This document shows, one piece after another, positions 62,115 through 64,000 of a DNA stretch of 64,000 nucleotides. The notes below the pieces were generated by a model, which saw nothing but the letters and a program-made list of their open reading frames with translations, had not been told where the DNA came from and searched no databases. The stretch covers positions 62,001 through 126,000 of the forward strand of contig NZ_JASLGT010000024.1 in assembly GCF_030150205.1 (NCBI RefSeq), in the 5' to 3' direction. This DNA comes from Niabella sp. GTDB lineage: Bacteria; Bacteroidota; Bacteroidia; Chitinophagales; Chitinophagaceae. Position 1 is the first letter of the stretch, and each line of letters begins with the position of its first letter. The position numbers were made by a program, and so were the translations under genes.

Positions 62115-63014
62115 CTACCCATTATTCCTTACAAACCGGTATAAATTAAGCCGTCCTGCTTTTATCTCCGTTTCTATTGCCGCTTTTAATGCCCGCTTAT
62201 CGATGCCCTGCATCCGTTTTTTTTGCAGCAGCAGGTATGCCCTTTCTGCCAGCAGCCAGCCCTTTCGTTCATTGGGAATAGCGGCTGTAATTTTTTGAAG
62301 TAGCTGCTGATAAAGCGCTTCCACGCCCTTCATTTCATGGGCAGATGTGGAGATCACCGGCAGCAGTTCCGTTGTTCTGGAAAACGCAGGTGCCAGCATC
62401 TGCTTCAGATTCTTTACAAAAAGAGCGGCTCCCGGGCGGTCGCTTTTATTCACCACAAAGATGTCTGCAATTTCCATCAGCCCGGCCTTCATCGTTTGCA
62501 CTTCATCCCCCGCCTCCGGTACCAGCACCACAACGGTTACATCCGCCAGCCCGGCAATCTCAATTTCACTTTGTCCCACACCCACCGTTTCTACAATAAT
62601 AAGGTCGAAAGGGGCCGCCTTCAGCAGGTCGGTGATTTCGATGATCTTTGGATGGAGGCCACCCATTGCACCGCGGCTGGCCAGCGAACGGATAAACACC
62701 CGTTCATCCAGGTACCACCGGTTTAAGCGGATACGGTCACCCAATAGTGCTCCAAAATGGAAAGGAGAGGATGGATCCACACAAATCACAGCCACCCTTT
62801 TGCCATCGGCCACAGCCAATCCTACAAGCGCGTCCGTAAGGGTACTTTTTCCGGCACCCGGAGGACCGGTAATGCCCACAACCGGAACAGCACGCTGCTG
62901 CAGCTGCTCCAGGAAGCATTCATATCCCTCCTGTTCATTTTCTACAAGCGTTATGGCCCGGGCGATGCTTTTCAGATCCCCTGCCGTTACCCCGGTTATG
63001 AGTGGATTCCACAT
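62115..63014 (-). CDS. meaB: Methylmalonyl-CoA mutase-associated GTPase MeaB
   Basis: A 299-residue GTPase of the MeaB/ArgK family. Walker A VGITGPPGAGKSTLTDAL, VICVDPSSPFHFGALLGDRIR, IVETVGVGQSEIEIAGLADV and the NKSD guanine motif are all present. MeaB protects and reloads the B12-dependent methylmalonyl-CoA mutase. The mutase genes are not in this window. Confidence 0.95.
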   Translation of the reverse strand: MWNPLITGVTAGDLKSIARAITLVENEQEGYECFLEQLQQRAVPVVGITGPPGAGKSTLTDALVGLAVADGKRVAVICVDPSSPFHFGALLGDRIRLNRWYLDERVFIRSLASRGAMGGLHPKIIEITDLLKAAPFDLIIVETVGVGQSEIEIAGLADVTVVVLVPEAGDEVQTMKAGLMEIADIFVVNKSDRPGAALFVKNLKQMLAPAFSRTTELLPVISTSAHEMKGVEALYQQLLQKITAAIPNERKGWLLAERAYLLLQKKRMQGIDKRALKAAIETEIKAGRLNLYRFVRNNG

Positions 63015-63239
63015 ATAATTATTGCTAAAATACGGAAGAATCAGGTGCCAGAAGATGGGGGCACGACTGAATACCGGATCCGGAGGAGCAACCGGGATTT
63101 CTGTATACCACTATTAACCGCTCCCGCAAAGCGGCACCGGTTGTGGTTTGTTGGTTGCATCACCTTGCCAGCATCTGCGCGGCCATACGCATTCCGTTTA
63201 TGAAATTTTCAAATAAAAAACGCTCATCTCATTTTTTTT

Positions 63240-63247
63240 TACCTTTG
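63240..63247 (+). promoter_or_regulatory. Promoter -7 box abutting the LON-domain gene
   Basis: TACCTTTG ends 3 nt before the ATG at 63251, the tightest such spacing here. It decides the start: the frame open upstream to 63143 would run across the promoter. Confidence 0.55.
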
Positions 63248-63250
63248 GGT

Positions 63251-63889
63251 ATGACCAACTTTATACCGATATTTCCCCTGTCGATCGTTGTGTTTCCCGG
63301 AGAGCAGGTAAACCTGCATATTTTTGAACCACGGTATAAACAGTTGATCCATGAATCGGCTGCCAGCAGCAAACCATTTGGGATACCGGTGGTTGTAAAT
63401 AACCAGTTACAGGAGTGGGGGTCGCTGGTACATGTAGAAGAAATCGCAAAAACCTACGAAAACGGCGAAATGGATATCCGTACAAAAGGGGGCGATTTGT
63501 TTCGCATCCTGGAAGTGATCCGGGAGATCCCGGAAAAACTTTATTCCGGTGCTATTGTTAATTATCCCCAAAACAACCGGAACGGTAACCCTGAGGTGAT
63601 GGCGCAGCTGGTAAAACAAATGCGCAGTCTGCATAATTACCTGGAGGTAAAAAAAGATTTTAAAAAAGAAGATCATTTTTTGACGGCCTACGATATTGCC
63701 CATCACTCGGGATTGACGATCCAGGAGGAATACGAGTTTTTGCAACTGACACAGGAACGGCAACGCCAGGAATACCTGAGGCGGCATTTTGAAAAAACAC
63801 TTCCGGTTTTTGAGCAGATGAACCAGTTAAAGCAAAAGATACAAATGAATGGCCATTTCAGGAACCTGAGCGGATTTGATCTGAAATAG
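63251..63889 (+). CDS. LON substrate-binding-domain protein
   Basis: A 212-residue protein consisting of a Lon N-terminal (substrate-binding) domain without ATPase or protease parts. It opens NFIPIFPLSIVVFPGEQVNL and HIFEPRYKQL, the family hallmark, and ends in a helical segment (EYEFLQLTQERQRQEYLRRH). Such stand-alone proteins are common in Bacteroidota; role unknown, perhaps protein quality control. Confidence 0.9.
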   Translation: MTNFIPIFPLSIVVFPGEQVNLHIFEPRYKQLIHESAASSKPFGIPVVVNNQLQEWGSLVHVEEIAKTYENGEMDIRTKGGDLFRILEVIREIPEKLYSGAIVNYPQNNRNGNPEVMAQLVKQMRSLHNYLEVKKDFKKEDHFLTAYDIAHHSGLTIQEEYEFLQLTQERQRQEYLRRHFEKTLPVFEQMNQLKQKIQMNGHFRNLSGFDLK

Positions 63890-63983
63890 GCCGGAAAACC
63901 TACTTTTGGACGGTTCTTAACCCAGTAAGCGGCCCTGGAAGAAAGGAGGAAAAAGTTGCTGTTTTTTTATTTACTTGCACGTT

Positions 63984-64000
63984 ATGTCTACCACACTTTG
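63984..64000 (+). CDS. Possible start of a gene cut by the window end
   Basis: ATG followed by codons for Ser-Thr-Thr-Leu at the window edge, preceded by TTTACTTGC, a loose match to the -7 box at near-leaderless spacing. Too short to identify. Confidence 0.25.

Noticed and set aside
1..64000. tRNA, rRNA, CRISPR array, insertion sequence or prophage
   Set aside because: I looked for cloverleaf ends, regularly spaced direct repeats, transposase or integrase motifs and found none. A tRNA could be missed by eye; a covariance search would settle it.

Overview
The window comes from a member of the Bacteroidota, most likely the Chitinophagaceae. The evidence is a SusC/SusD pair under an ECF sigma factor and FecR-type anti-sigma factor, many lipoproteins and TonB-linked barrels, DUF2911, DUF4302 and OMP_b-brl_3-type proteins, no obvious Shine-Dalgarno sites, and promoters of the TAnnTTTG type. 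This is inferred from gene content; no rRNA or tRNA gene was seen.

Layout. 0-3.4 kb: the 3' end of a propeller-amidohydrolase, two lipoproteins and adenylate kinase. 3.9-14.9 kb, minus strand: secreted and membrane hypotheticals, then a complete sigma-FecR-SusC-SusD-metallopeptidase-DUF4302 uptake locus. 15.2-21.8 kb: MsrB, a TolC-MacA-MacB export operon and an SRPBCC protein. 21.9-27.5 kb, minus strand: a GDPD-like phosphodiesterase, a GH78 rhamnosidase, ObgE and a small SET-domain protein. 27.9-29.7 kb: a TPP riboswitch, a PnuT-type transporter and a coupled acyl-CoA dehydrogenase-like enzyme. 30-39.7 kb: housekeeping and hypothetical genes, duplicated DUF2911 and PepSY-like genes, a trans-sulfuration enzyme, a degenerate Fic protein, an Uma2 nuclease, TIGR02757 and SIMPL proteins.

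39.7-49.7 kb is the most interesting part: an apparent secretion system for a disulfide-rich peptide. A C39-peptidase ABC transporter and an HlyD-type adaptor read leftward. Reading rightward are a degenerate C39-like/VKOR/thioredoxin fusion, a small winged-helix protein, a 116-residue double-glycine-leader precursor with two four-cysteine modules joined by a glycine-rich linker, a large secreted MG2-like protein and a glycosyltransferase made of two tandem GT25-like units. The layout suggests that the precursor is oxidised by the VKOR-thioredoxin protein, cleaved after Gly-Gly and exported, possibly with glycosylation. A perfect palindrome overlaps the precursor promoter, and a strong hairpin terminator follows the precursor gene.

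49.8-64 kb: a large TonB-type barrel protein, a glycosyltransferase overlapping an LpxH-like phosphoesterase, a YjjG-type phosphatase, an outer-membrane protein beside the decayed tail of a paralogue, a second phosphoesterase, two Spy/CpxP-like proteins, two pseudouridine synthases, a family 2 glycosyltransferase, MeaB and a LON-domain protein.

Three intergenic inverted repeats (1.6, 3.7 and 54.7 kb) look like dispersed genomic repeats. Several genes have a TAnnTTTG box only 3-6 nt before the start codon, which suggests leaderless or near-leaderless transcripts.
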